32,105 bases of DNA from assembly GCA_963204815.1 (NCBI GenBank), contig CAUJHQ010000112.1, positions 1 through 32,105 of the forward strand, in the 5' to 3' direction. The stretch comes from Pseudomonadota bacterium (lineage in GTDB: Bacteria; Pseudomonadota; Gammaproteobacteria; Burkholderiales; Burkholderiaceae_C). Below the pieces are notes generated by a model that saw nothing but the letters and a program-made list of their open reading frames with translations, was not told where the DNA came from and did no database searches. A program made the translations under genes and the position numbers. Below are positions 24,663 to 32,105 of the stretch, piece after piece (the stretch's first letter is position 1; each line of letters starts with the position of its first letter).

Positions 24663-25640
24663 ATGCGAGCGAGCCTCATGCTGTCGGCCGCCGTGGCCGG
24701 CGCCGGCCTGCTGGCGCTCGCCGGCAGCGGCGGTGGGTTCCCGGACTTCTGGCAGGGCCCGATCGAGCCGTTCATCGAGCTCACGGTCACGCCGGCGCAC
24801 GTCATCACCACCGCCGGCGTGCCGGTGCGGCTGGTCGCGTACGCCGTCGGCAGCCAGCCGACCTCGATCCGCTGGTGCCGGCAGGCGCCGGGCAGTGCCG
24901 ACTGCGCGCCGATCGTCGGCGCGAACGCGCTCGAACTCACGCTCGACCGGCCCAGCGTGGCCGACGACGGTGCCGTCTACCGCATCACCGTCGACAGCGA
25001 CGCCGGCGCGGACAGCGCCAGCGCCGACCTGCGCGTGTCGTCGGCGCCCGCGGTGGCGATCGCCGACGGCGAGTTCGACCCCGCGCAATGGTCGGTCCGC
25101 ACGATCGCGGAGCCGGCGCAGGGCGGTCCCACGCTCGACACCGAACAGGCCGCGGACGGCGGCCATCCCGGCGCCTGGCTCCGCTTCACCGGCCACATGA
25201 CGCCCGGCCCGAGCCGCGTGCGCGGCCTGCACGTGTACACCGGCATCGCGTACGACCCGGCCACGCAGGGCGAGGTGCGGCTCGTCGTGATGGACGCCGA
25301 CTGCCGCCTCGTGCAGGGCCTGGACACGGCGCAGGCGCTCGCCTGGGTCGCGCCGCTCGTCGAACAGGCCGGCCGGCGCTACGTCGCCGCCGCGCGGCGC
25401 GAGCAGTGCAACATGACGACGTGGTGGTCGCTCCCGCGCTGGCCCTGGCTGACGGAGGCGTCCTTCACGCAGCTCGACGGCCCGGCCTGCGGCACCGGCG
25501 AGCGCTGCCCCGACTTCACGAGCGCCGGCGCGCTGCTGCGCTTCGGCGTGCTGAGCGAGTTCGCGCTCGCCACCGGCGCGCCGGCACAGGACACCGAGCA
25601 CGGCATCGACAACTGGTCGGTGCACATCTGGCGGCCGTAG
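24663..25640 (+). CDS. Secreted protein of unknown function with Ig-like region
   Basis: A 325-residue protein with a signal peptide (MRASLMLSAAVAGAGLLALAG). The segment after it (PAHVITTAGVPVRLVAYAVGSQPTS, then RWCRQAPG and DDGAVYRITVDSDAG) resembles an immunoglobulin-like domain of the type found in bacterial cell-surface proteins, with a cysteine pair. The rest (EFDPAQWSVRTI onwards, ending NWSVHIWRP) looks like a lectin or beta-sandwich domain, without a motif I can name. It follows pat by 67 bases on the same strand and converges on a small secreted-protein gene. Confidence 0.75.
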   Translation: MRASLMLSAAVAGAGLLALAGSGGGFPDFWQGPIEPFIELTVTPAHVITTAGVPVRLVAYAVGSQPTSIRWCRQAPGSADCAPIVGANALELTLDRPSVADDGAVYRITVDSDAGADSASADLRVSSAPAVAIADGEFDPAQWSVRTIAEPAQGGPTLDTEQAADGGHPGAWLRFTGHMTPGPSRVRGLHVYTGIAYDPATQGEVRLVVMDADCRLVQGLDTAQALAWVAPLVEQAGRRYVAAARREQCNMTTWWSLPRWPWLTEASFTQLDGPACGTGERCPDFTSAGALLRFGVLSEFALATGAPAQDTEHGIDNWSVHIWRP

Positions 25641-25653
25641 CGGCGCCGTGGCC

Positions 25654-25669
25654 CGGCCGCCGGTGGCCG
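25654..25669. terminator. GC-rich hairpin in a convergent gap
   Basis: CGGCC and GGCCG pair around a six-base loop in the 29-base gap between the convergent genes ending at 25640 and 25670. It is placed where a shared terminator would be, but no T run follows on either strand, so it is only a candidate. Confidence 0.25.
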
Positions 25670-26077
25670 TCAGCGCGGGCAGCGCCGCGCCGACGCCGGG
25701 CGGCGGTACAGCGTGAACTCGGCGCCGCTGTCGAGGTCGCGGTAGCGGTGCGTGCGGCGGTCCAGGGCGACGATGTCGGTGCAGTAGCGCGCGCCGGGCG
25801 GCAGCCAGAAGTTGGCGCTGGCGCTGTCGACCACGTAGCACATGCGCCGGCCTTCGACGGTGTAGCGGCCGGCGCCGCGGAACGGGCGCGGGTCGTCTTC
25901 CGTGCGGCCGCAGGCCTCGAAGCGGCCATCGGCACCGAAGCGGTCCCAGGCCCAGCAGCTGCGGCCGCCGTCGTTCGAGTTGCACCACAGGCCTTCGAGG
26001 CCGCGGCGCAGCGCCGGCCCCTCGGCGGCCTGCAGCGGCAGCGCCACGAGCAGGGCCAGGCCGAGCGCGTGCTTCAC
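25670..26077 (-). CDS. Small secreted protein of unknown function
   Basis: A 135-residue protein with a Sec signal (MKHALGLALLVALPLQAAEG) and a compact mature part with several cysteines (LWCNSNDGGRSCWAWD, FEACGR, MCYVVD, YCTDIV), likely disulfide-bonded. The strand pattern (GRFEACGRTEDDP, GAGRYTVEGRRMCYVVD, DSGAEFTLYRRP) suggests a small beta-barrel of lipocalin-like size; this is a guess. The start is a GTG at 26077 overlapping the hydrolase stop (GTGA), so it is the last gene of the pfp-hydrolase operon. I do not recognise the family. Confidence 0.72.
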   Translation of the reverse strand: MKHALGLALLVALPLQAAEGPALRRGLEGLWCNSNDGGRSCWAWDRFGADGRFEACGRTEDDPRPFRGAGRYTVEGRRMCYVVDSASANFWLPPGARYCTDIVALDRRTHRYRDLDSGAEFTLYRRPASARRCPR

Positions 26078-26940
26078 CGCGGGGTGGCGAGGAAGGCTTC
26101 GAAGTCGGCGATGAACTCGCCGGGCCGCTCGAAGTACGGCAGCGCGCCGGTCGGGTAGACCGTGACGCGCCAGTTCGGCCGCCCCTCGAAGAGGGCCTTG
26201 CCGCGGTAGTCGGTGAAGTCGCCGCGCACGCCGTGGCTCATCCACACCGGCTGGGCGAGCGCTTCGTAGACGCTCGTGACGTCGGCGCTGAACAGCTTGC
26301 CCGACAGGAAGGCCAGCGGTGCGAAGCGCGCGCCCGGCTCGCGCGCGGTGCGCACGGCGTAGTCCCAGGCGGCCTCGTCGATCGACTTGCTGCCCCAGGT
26401 CTTCTCGAGGAAGAAGCGCACCACGCCGGGCCGCGTCAGCGTGTTGAAGAGCCCGCCCGACCACAGCGGCACGCTGAGGATGCCCAGCATGGCCGGCACC
26501 TGCCGCGTGCTGCCGGCCGCGCCGCGGCGCGGCGCGAGGCCGTTCATGCCGGTGGGGCTGACGAGCGCGATGCGGCCCCAGTCGGCCGGCCGCTCGCCCG
26601 CCGCACGCGCCAGGAACTCGCAGCCCAGCGACACGGCGAGCGCATCGACCGGCCCCTGCACGCCGCGCGCGCGCATCTGCGCCACCAGCGCGTGCAGCGC
26701 GTCGGTCATCAGGCGCGGCGTGTAGTCGCGCGCGCCGCGCTCGGAGTGGCCGAAGCCCGGCAAGTCGAGCGCGAACACCTGGCGCGTCTTCGCGAAGTGC
26801 TCGAACAGCGGCCGCACCTCGGCGACCGAGGCCGCCGCGTTGACGCTGTGCACCAGCACCAGCGGCGCGCCGCGCCCGGCCACGTAGGCGGAGATCCCGC
26901 CGAAGCGGAACCGTTCTCCCTTGACAGCATCGGTCAGCAT
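26074..26940 (-). CDS. Alpha/beta-hydrolase fold protein lacking the usual catalytic histidine
   Basis: A 288-residue alpha/beta-hydrolase. Early motifs are VLVHSVNAAAS (the oxyanion loop, with HS in place of HG), DLPGFGHSERG and the elbow LAVSLGCEF, placing the nucleophile at Ser104. Near the end, where hydrolases normally have G-H-x-P before the last helix, the sequence reads TGALPYFERPGEF, so the catalytic histidine is an alanine (Ala266). Either another His acts, or the protein is not a conventional hydrolase. It overlaps pfp by one base (TGATG) and is followed by the small secreted gene. No signal peptide. Confidence 0.82.
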   Translation of the reverse strand: MLTDAVKGERFRFGGISAYVAGRGAPLVLVHSVNAAASVAEVRPLFEHFAKTRQVFALDLPGFGHSERGARDYTPRLMTDALHALVAQMRARGVQGPVDALAVSLGCEFLARAAGERPADWGRIALVSPTGMNGLAPRRGAAGSTRQVPAMLGILSVPLWSGGLFNTLTRPGVVRFFLEKTWGSKSIDEAAWDYAVRTAREPGARFAPLAFLSGKLFSADVTSVYEALAQPVWMSHGVRGDFTDYRGKALFEGRPNWRVTVYPTGALPYFERPGEFIADFEAFLATPR

Positions 26941-28166
26941 CAGCGCTTGAGCACCTTGGGTACGGGGTTGGGCCGCAGGCGGAAGGCGTCGGGCATGCCC
27001 GAGCCCAGCAGCGGGCGGAGGTAGAGGCGGAAGGCGTCGGTGACGTCGGTGCCCGACGGCGCGATGAAGGCGTCCTCCATCGTGCGCGTCTTCGCGGCCA
27101 CAGCGTCAAGCGGCTGCAGTTCGTAGTCGACCGAGTAGAAGCCGGTGCGCTTGATGGCGACCGAGCCATCGCGGGCTTGACCGTTCTGGCCCCACATCGC
27201 GAACTGCACCGCCTTCTCGCCCACCTCGCGCGCCTCGCGCTGGTCGACGTCGGACACGCAGCCGATGAAGCTGCGCTGCAGGTAGCCGAAGGTGTCGCCG
27301 CGCACGCGCTTGATCTTCAGCTTCGCCTTGATTTCCTCGCACAGCAGGTCGGCGAGCGCGCCGGTGCCGCTGAGCTGCACGTTGCCGTGGGCGTCGCGCT
27401 CCAGGTCCTTCATCAGCTGCGCGGCCACCGGCGCGCCGCTCGCGTCGTGGATGCCTTCGCTGACCGCGATGACACAGCGGCCGTGGCGTTCGTAGGCCGC
27501 CTTCACGTCGGCCAGGAAGCGGTCGATCTCGAACACCCGCTCGGGCAGGTAGATCAGGTGCGGGCCGTCGTCGGGAAACTTCTTGCCGAGCGCGCTGGCG
27601 GCCGTCAGGAAGCCGGCGTGGCGGCCCATGACGACGCCGACGTACACACCGGGCAGCGCCGCGTTGTCGAGGTTGGCGCCCGCGAAGGCCTGGGCGACGA
27701 AGCGTGCCGCGCTCGGGAAGCCGGGCGTGTGGTCGTTGCCGACGAGGTCGTTGTCGATCGTCTTCGGGATGTGGATGCAACGCAGCGGGTAACCCGCCTT
27801 GTGCGCCTCCTGGCTGACGATGCGCACGGTGTCGGCGCTGTCGTTGCCGCCGATGTAGAAGAAGTGCTCGATCTCGTGCGCCTGCAGCACTTTGAAGATG
27901 TCCTGGCAGTAGGCGAGGTCGGGCTTGTCGCGCGTCGAGCCGAGCGCACTGCTCGGCGTGCCGGCCACGTGCTCGAGGTTGTGGCTGGTCTCGCGCGTGA
28001 GGTCAACGAAGTCCTCGTCGACGATGCCGCGCACGCCGTGGCGGGCGCCGTAGACCAAGCGCACGTCGCGGTGGCGGCGCGCTTCGAGCACCACGCCGAC
28101 GAGCGACTGGTTGATGACCGCGGTCGGTCCGCCGCCCTGGGCGACGAGGATCTTGCCGGACGCCAT
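26940..28166 (-). CDS. pfp: Phosphofructokinase, probably pyrophosphate-dependent
   Basis: A 408-residue phosphofructokinase-family enzyme that phosphorylates fructose 6-phosphate. The phosphate-binding start is AQGGGPTAVINQS; the donor-site motif is GGNDS (residues 106-110), with Asp109 in place of the Gly of the ATP-type GGDGS, a change that favours pyrophosphate. PKTIDND (134-140) carries the catalytic Asp138 and the lysine typical of PPi enzymes. MGRHAGFLTAAS and FGYLQRSF are further family marks. ATG 28166 has AGGAGGGG upstream. It heads an operon with the hydrolase and small secreted gene. PPi use would make the step reversible, fitting gluconeogenic or C1-type metabolism; this is inferred from motif, not tested. 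Confidence 0.87.
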   Translation of the reverse strand: MASGKILVAQGGGPTAVINQSLVGVVLEARRHRDVRLVYGARHGVRGIVDEDFVDLTRETSHNLEHVAGTPSSALGSTRDKPDLAYCQDIFKVLQAHEIEHFFYIGGNDSADTVRIVSQEAHKAGYPLRCIHIPKTIDNDLVGNDHTPGFPSAARFVAQAFAGANLDNAALPGVYVGVVMGRHAGFLTAASALGKKFPDDGPHLIYLPERVFEIDRFLADVKAAYERHGRCVIAVSEGIHDASGAPVAAQLMKDLERDAHGNVQLSGTGALADLLCEEIKAKLKIKRVRGDTFGYLQRSFIGCVSDVDQREAREVGEKAVQFAMWGQNGQARDGSVAIKRTGFYSVDYELQPLDAVAAKTRTMEDAFIAPSGTDVTDAFRLYLRPLLGSGMPDAFRLRPNPVPKVLKR

Positions 28167-28168
28167 GT

Positions 28169-28183
28169 GCAGGCCCCTCCTGC
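28169..28183 (-). promoter_or_regulatory. Small hairpin presenting the pfp Shine-Dalgarno in its loop
   Basis: On the minus strand GCAGG-AGGGG-CCTGC forms a five-base stem around a five-base loop that contains most of the AGGAGGGG ribosome-binding site, two bases before the pfp ATG. It could modulate translation; in GC-rich DNA chance dyads are frequent. Confidence 0.3.
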
Positions 28184-28224
28184 ATTCATTGTGCCCTGCA
28201 ACATCGGGCCGGCCGACCCCTCGT

Positions 28225-29319
28225 TCAGAAATCCACGACCTCGGTGCGCAGTCCGCCCTTCACGAGCGCCAAGGCGGTGCGCTCGGCGGCGTCGCGGTCG
28301 CGGAACGGGTAGCCGACGATGCGCCAGTCGTCGCCGACCTGCAGCCGTTCGACGTGCACGCCGTCGGCACCGGACTTCGCCAGCAGGCGCTGCATCAGGC
28401 CCTGCACGCGCTCGCTCTCGCCTTCGGTGCGCAGCACGGGCGACGCGAGGCCGAACACCGGCGTGTGGGGGCGCGCCAGGACCACCGGCTTGGCCGGCAG
28501 GTCGACGCGGCCCCAGCGCGGCACGACGTCGGCCGGGCGCTCGGTGGTCGTGGCGAGCGTCGGCGCCGGGGTGGGCGCCGGGGTGGGTGTCGACGCGGCG
28601 GTCTCGGGCGCCGCGGCCGCCGACGCGGCAGCGGCAGGCGCCGGCGCGAGCTCGGGCTCGGCGGCGGATGCCGGGGCGGCCGCCAGCGCGGCGGCCGACG
28701 CCGCCTGCGCCGCGGCGGCCGATGCGGCCGATGCGGCCGATGCGGCCTCGGCCGCCAGCGCGGCCGCGGCGGACGCCGCCGACCATGCCGGCACGGCCGC
28801 ATCGCCACCGCGCCCCGGCGCCCGCTGCGCCAGCAGCACGACGCCGGCCACGAGCGCCAGCGCCACGCCGGCCGCCCATGCGGCGCGCGGCCGGTTCACG
28901 AAGGCACGCCCCAGCACGGCCGGGCGCGCGCCCGGGCCCAGCAGCACGCGGCGCTGGCGCCCGCCGACTTCGACGACCGCGGTGCGCACGAGCAGCGTGA
29001 CGACGGTGTCGCCGGCCTGCACGCGCTGCGGGTCGGCGGCGACGTCGCGCCGCGGCACTTCGTCGGCCAGTTCGCCGTGGAAGGGCTGGCCGTGGCGCGC
29101 CACCCAGCGGCCGATGCGGCGCGCCGACCAGGGCGGCAGGAAGTCCTCGCTGAACACGGGGCGCGGCCGGCCCTTCGCGGCGGCCACGAAGGGCAGCCGC
29201 ACGACGCCCACCGACAGCACCTGCTTCAGGCCGATGCGGCACGCCAGCGGCTGGCGGTTGTGCCATGCCGCCACCGAGGCCGCGACCGGATCCAGGCGCA
29301 ACTCGTCCATGCTCGGCAT
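28225..29319 (-). CDS. Inner-membrane protein with SPOR-like carboxy domain
   Basis: A 364-residue protein with three parts. Residues 1-145 are soluble and basic, probably cytoplasmic (IGRWVARHGQPF, RVLLGPGARP). A single membrane helix is near residues 147-164 (WAAGVALALVAGVVLLA). Residues 175-275 are an Ala/Pro-rich low-complexity linker. The last 80 or so residues (VQGLMQRLLAKSGADGVHVERL, GDDWRIVGYPFRDRDAAERTALAL) look like a SPOR domain, which binds denuded peptidoglycan at division sites. The SPOR call is from pattern only. The start may be this ATG or the one three codons later; neither has a strong ribosome site. Confidence 0.68.
   Translation of the reverse strand: MPSMDELRLDPVAASVAAWHNRQPLACRIGLKQVLSVGVVRLPFVAAAKGRPRPVFSEDFLPPWSARRIGRWVARHGQPFHGELADEVPRRDVAADPQRVQAGDTVVTLLVRTAVVEVGGRQRRVLLGPGARPAVLGRAFVNRPRAAWAAGVALALVAGVVLLAQRAPGRGGDAAVPAWSAASAAAALAAEAASAASAASAAAAQAASAAALAAAPASAAEPELAPAPAAAASAAAAPETAASTPTPAPTPAPTLATTTERPADVVPRWGRVDLPAKPVVLARPHTPVFGLASPVLRTEGESERVQGLMQRLLAKSGADGVHVERLQVGDDWRIVGYPFRDRDAAERTALALVKGGLRTEVVDF
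28721..28747. repeat. Three 9-base tandem repeats in the Ala-rich linker
   Basis: Three perfect copies of GATGCGGCC encode an Ala-Ser-Ala repeat (ASAASAASA) in the linker of the SPOR-like protein. Changes in copy number keep the frame, so the linker may vary in length between strains. Confidence 0.85.
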
Positions 29320-29378
29320 GGTGGCGCGGCAGGCGCGCCGGCGATCGGCCGATCAGCGGGGCGCCGAGGGCGCAGTTC

Positions 29379-29903
29379 TCAGCGCACGCCGCGGCGGCGC
29401 GCCATCTCGTCGGCCATCGCGGCCAGGCCGGCGGCGTCGACGAGCGCGCGCGCCTGCGGGTAGGCCTCGCCGTCCTCCAGCGCCACGTGGGCTTCGTAGA
29501 GGGCGGTGAACTCGCGCCAGCCGGCCAGCCCGTCGACCGGCAGCCGGCCTTCGGCGATGGCGGCCAGGCGCTCGCGCAGCGCCCGCCAGGCCGCGCCCAT
29601 TGCGGCGTGGTCGGCGGCGATGCGGTCGGCCAGCGCCGCGTGCCCGGCGGCGCGCAGGCGCGGCAGCAGGTGGCGCTCTTCGTCTTCGTGGTGGTGCGGC
29701 GCGGCGAGGTCGAAGTAGCGCATCACGTCCACGGCCGCCTGCTGCGCCTGCGCGTCGGCGCCGTGCGCGGGCAGGTGCTCGGCGAGCCGGCCCAGCAGGC
29801 CGAGCAGGCGCTCGACGCGGCGGTGGCAGGCGTCGAGCATCTCGAACGGCGCCTCGAAGCCGACCGAAGGCGCGGCGTGCAGCGTGATCGGCGAGGTGCT
29901 CAT
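29379..29903 (-). CDS. Hemerythrin-domain protein
   Basis: A 174-residue four-helix protein of the hemerythrin/HHE type. Candidate di-iron ligands are His27 (LDACHRRVERL), His71/His72 and nearby Glu residues (APHHHEDEERHLLP), His99 (AADHAAM), and His139/Glu143 (YEAHVALEDGEAYP). Such proteins bind oxygen, nitric oxide or iron in the cytoplasm. ATG 29903 overlaps the SirB2-like gene stop (ATGA), so it is the second gene of a pair. Its nearness to a UspA gene suggests a stress or micro-oxic role, though no operator is seen. Confidence 0.82.
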   Translation of the reverse strand: MSTSPITLHAAPSVGFEAPFEMLDACHRRVERLLGLLGRLAEHLPAHGADAQAQQAAVDVMRYFDLAAPHHHEDEERHLLPRLRAAGHAALADRIAADHAAMGAAWRALRERLAAIAEGRLPVDGLAGWREFTALYEAHVALEDGEAYPQARALVDAAGLAAMADEMARRRGVR

Positions 29904-30310
29904 CGCGCGAACAACCCCAGCGGGTGATGCGCCAGCGCCACCGACACCATGAAGCCGAAGGTGGCGAGCGCCGCCACGTAGCAGGCCGCGCGCACGCCGC
30001 GCGTGCGGCCGCGCCGCAGCGCGAAGGTGCCGAGCGCCACGTACAGCACCAGCAGCGCCAGCTTGGCCGGCAGCCAGGGCTGCTCGAGCGGGTTCAGCTG
30101 CAGTGCCGCCCACAGCGCGAGGCCGGCGGCGAACAGCAGCGTGTCGAGCACGACGCTGCCCAGGCGCCAGGCGCGCGCATCGGCCCCGCGCAGGCCCGCC
30201 AGCAGCGCGGCGCCACGCAGCGCGAACAACGAACCGCTGGCGCCGACGAGCACCTGGTGCGCAAGCTTCAGTTGCGGGTACTGGGCGGCGAGCTGGGCAC
30301 TGAGCGACAT
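29900..30310 (-). CDS. SirB2 family membrane protein
   Basis: A 136-residue inner-membrane protein with four hydrophobic helices, of the SirB2 family, whose role is not established. Marks are the opening YPQLKLAHQVLVGASGSLFALRG and the segments VVLDTLLFAAGLALW, PWLPAKLALLVLYVALGTFALRRG and ALATFGFMVSVALAHHPLG. I chose the ATG at 30310 rather than the in-frame ATG four codons upstream because MSLSAQLAAQYPQLK is the more usual start. It overlaps the hemerythrin gene by ATGA and lies 23 bases after the uspA stop, so uspA-sirB2-hemerythrin may form one transcript. Confidence 0.8.
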   Translation of the reverse strand: MSLSAQLAAQYPQLKLAHQVLVGASGSLFALRGAALLAGLRGADARAWRLGSVVLDTLLFAAGLALWAALQLNPLEQPWLPAKLALLVLYVALGTFALRRGRTRGVRAACYVAALATFGFMVSVALAHHPLGLFAR

Positions 30311-30333
30311 GCGCCCGATCATGCCCTGCCGCT

Positions 30334-30777
30334 TCAGTGCAGGACGAGCAGAGGGAGTTTGCTGCCCGCCAGCACCGCCTTCGTCTGCGAGCCGAAGAGG
30401 AACTCGCCGAAGGCACCGCGGCCGTGCGTGACCATGACGATCATGTCGCAGCCACGCGACTCGGCGGCGGCGACGATGGCGCGGTCGACGCGCGGCACAC
30501 GGTCGAAGCAGCCGTCGAAGGGCACGCCGGCGTCGCGCGCGCGCTGCTCGAAGCGGGTCAGCACCTGACGCGCGTGCGATTCGGTCATCGCGTCGTGCTC
30601 CTTCGCTTCCTCGTCGAACCAGGCGCGCGAACGCGGCCCGCTCGGCGGCGTCATCACCGGTTCGGCGACGTAGGCCGTGATCGACGCGCCGAGCTGGCGC
30701 GCGAGGTCGATGCTGGCGTCGATGGCCCGATCCGTGAGGTCGCTGCCATCCACCGGGACGAGAAGGCGTTGGTACAT
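30334..30777 (-). CDS. uspA: Universal stress protein
   Basis: A 147-residue UspA-family protein. It begins YQRLLVPVDGSDLTDRAIDAS and has the ATP-binding type motif HGRGAFGEFLFGSQTKAVL (G-x2-G-x9-G-S pattern) near residues 118-136, then LPLLVLH, so it is of the nucleotide-binding class. It is cytoplasmic and usually induced by stress or low oxygen. ATG 30777 has AAGGAGAC upstream. The 100-base region between it and the upstream gene should hold its promoter, but I see no convincing -35/-10 pair or FNR-type site. Confidence 0.9.
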   Translation of the reverse strand: MYQRLLVPVDGSDLTDRAIDASIDLARQLGASITAYVAEPVMTPPSGPRSRAWFDEEAKEHDAMTESHARQVLTRFEQRARDAGVPFDGCFDRVPRVDRAIVAAAESRGCDMIVMVTHGRGAFGEFLFGSQTKAVLAGSKLPLLVLH

Positions 30778-30877
30778 GGTGGGTCTCCTTGGCGCGCGTT
30801 CTGGCTTGTGGGTCGATGACGCAAATCTAGGCAGGTGTCGCGCTTCGGACTTTGTTCCGCCTCAAGTTGCGCGCGGC

Positions 30878-32105
30878 TCAGGCCGGCGTTCCGAGAGGAA
30901 CTCCCGGTGTGAGCAACCTTTCGAGCAACTGCCGCACGGCGACGATGCGCTCGCCGAACGGCAGCGCGCCGGTGCCGCGGAAGAAGAGGCCCTTCTTCAC
31001 GTCGCCGCGCAGGCCGGCGGCGAGCTGGGTGTCGATGCAGAACTGGCCCCAGCCGGGCAGGCCGTCGCGCAGGCCGCACTGCGCCAGGCAGTCGAAGGCG
31101 AGCGTGCAGCGCGGCTTCTTGTGCACCGTCTCCTGCAGGCGCGGCTCGGCGCGCAGGTAGTTGGCGAGCCAGGGCGTCTTCACGGCGCGCGCCGGCAGGC
31201 CGGCGACGCTGGTGAACTCGACGATGTCCTCGTCCTTCGCTTCGGCGAGCACGCGCTTGAAGGCGGGGTCGGCGTCGCACTCGTCGGTGGCGACGAAGGG
31301 CGTGCCCAGTTGCACCGCCGCCGCGCCCAGCGCCTGCAGGCGCGCGATGTCCTCGTAGGTGCGCACGCCGCCGGCGGCGACGATCGGCACCTCGCGCTCG
31401 ACGCCTGCGCCGCGCAGGAAGTCCCGCACCGCGGGGATCACGGTCTCGAACGCGAAGCGCGCGTCGGTCACGTCGGCCACCTTGGCGGCCCCGAGGTGGC
31501 CACCGGCATGCGCCGGGTGCTCGATGACGATGGCGTCGGGCAGGCGCTGCTTGCGTTCCCACTTCTTGAACACCAGCGCGACGCCGCGCGCGTCCGACAG
31601 GATCGGGATCAGCGCCGCCTTCGGGTGGTCCTTCGCGAGGTCGGGCAGGTCCAGCGGCAGGCCCGCACCGACGACGACGGCGTCGATGCCCGACTCCAGC
31701 GCGCGCTTCACCGACGCCGCGTAGGAGCTCACCGCGCGCATCACGTTCACCGCCAGCAGGCCGCGGCCCTGCGAGAGCACGCGCGCGGCGCGGATCTCGC
31801 GGTCCAGCGCTTCGAGGTTCGCTTCGTCGATGGCCGCCTTCGACGCCTCGCCGGCGTGGCCGGAGTGGTGCTCGCGCGTGCGCTCCATCAGGTCCGGGTG
31901 GTGGCGACGCAGGTCGACCGACGAGATCGTGCCGACCGCGCCGAGCGCCGCCACGCTGCCGGCGAGCCGGTGCGCCGAGACGCCGACGCCCATGCCGCCC
32001 TGCACGATGGGCAGCAACTCGCGCGCCATCAGGCGCAGCGGCCGCAGCCCGCCGAGTTCGAGCAGCGAGCGCAGGTGCTCGAAGGCGGTAGGGGTGTCGG
32101 TCGCG
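30878..32105 (-). CDS. FMN-dependent nitronate monooxygenase family protein, 5' end cut
   Basis: The last 408 codons of a nitronate-monooxygenase-type TIM-barrel flavoprotein (2-nitropropane dioxygenase family). Marks are LPIVQGGMGVGVSAHRLAG near the start, VVVGAGLPLDLP, DAIVIEHPAHAGGHLG, and the FMN-phosphate loops IVAAGGVRTYEDI and LGAAAVQLGTPFVATDE. The carboxy part has DCLAQCGLRDG, as in the longer members. An ATG at 32029 is possible, but the frame continues to the window edge with family-like residues (LRPLRLMARELLP), and no ATG, GTG or TTG occurs in those 25 codons, so the true start is probably beyond the edge. It may oxidise propionate-3-nitronate-type or other activated carbon acids. 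Confidence 0.85.
   Translation of the reverse strand, partial: ATDTPTAFEHLRSLLELGGLRPLRLMARELLPIVQGGMGVGVSAHRLAGSVAALGAVGTISSVDLRRHHPDLMERTREHHSGHAGEASKAAIDEANLEALDREIRAARVLSQGRGLLAVNVMRAVSSYAASVKRALESGIDAVVVGAGLPLDLPDLAKDHPKAALIPILSDARGVALVFKKWERKQRLPDAIVIEHPAHAGGHLGAAKVADVTDARFAFETVIPAVRDFLRGAGVEREVPIVAAGGVRTYEDIARLQALGAAAVQLGTPFVATDECDADPAFKRVLAEAKDEDIVEFTSVAGLPARAVKTPWLANYLRAEPRLQETVHKKPRCTLAFDCLAQCGLRDGLPGWGQFCIDTQLAAGLRGDVKKGLFFRGTGALPFGERIVAVRQLLERLLTPGVPLGTPA

Noticed and set aside
21944..24940. Very long open frame on the minus strand opposite pat
   Set aside because: Its translation is rich in Arg, Ala, Val and His without any domain; it arises from codon bias of the GC-rich pat gene, whose plus-strand frame has clear domains.

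Overview
The window is GC-rich (roughly 70 percent), densely packed, and uses many ATGA, GTGA and TGATG stop/start overlaps. Gene content (protocatechuate/gallate lower-pathway enzymes, a NahR-like regulator with a salicylate-5-hydroxylase-like oxygenase, Sox proteins, a fdx-norE-norF set, a PPi-type phosphofructokinase) and codon use point to a betaproteobacterium of the order Burkholderiales, probably near the Rubrivivax/Leptothrix/Methylibium group. The genus is an inference; no rRNA or tRNA is present to test it. No mobile elements or CRISPR arrays were seen, and no gene-free stretch exceeds about 155 bases.

Layout. (1) 1-2319: ligK (cut by the window edge) and ligJ on the minus strand, divergent from a LysR gene; these are the last two steps that turn 4-oxalomesaconate into pyruvate and oxaloacetate. 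(2) 2320-7333: a lipoprotein gene, a NahR/NagR-like LysR regulator, and a divergent operon encoding a NagG/NagH-like Rieske oxygenase, a 274-residue protein of unknown function, and a Rieske ferredoxin. No ferredoxin reductase is present. (3) 7467-10540: iorA-iorB, a periplasmic molybdenum hydroxylase, followed by a SoxX-like cytochrome c. (4) 10545-15160, all minus: fdxA-norE-norF behind an NsrR-like palindrome, then a DUF1800-DUF1501 pair of exported proteins. (5) 15254-17278: soxY-soxZ-soxA and a DUF1415 gene. The Sox set is therefore split, with soxX about 4.7 kb away from soxYZA and no soxB or soxCD in view. (6) 17346-21841, minus: a gamma-glutamyltransferase-like enzyme, then a lipoprotein, a leaderless class 3 lipase with a hydrophobic tail, and a small protein that may start at CTG. 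(7) 21971-25640: a large Pat-type acetyltransferase and a secreted protein. (8) 25670-32105, minus: pfp, an alpha/beta hydrolase without the usual catalytic histidine and a small secreted protein in one operon; a SPOR-like membrane protein; SirB2 and hemerythrin; UspA; and an FMN-dependent nitronate-monooxygenase-type enzyme running off the right edge.

The most unusual items are the unrecognised protein inside the oxygenase operon (a Cys/His pair in a hairpin-like context reminiscent of CNF1/BLF1/CheD deamidase folds), the NsrR-like operator overlapping a -10 element ahead of fdxA-norEF, the dispersed Sox genes with a SoxY lacking the canonical carboxy terminus, and the lipoprotein/lipase/small-protein module. 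Functions are assigned from remembered family patterns without database searches, so substrates in particular are inferences.
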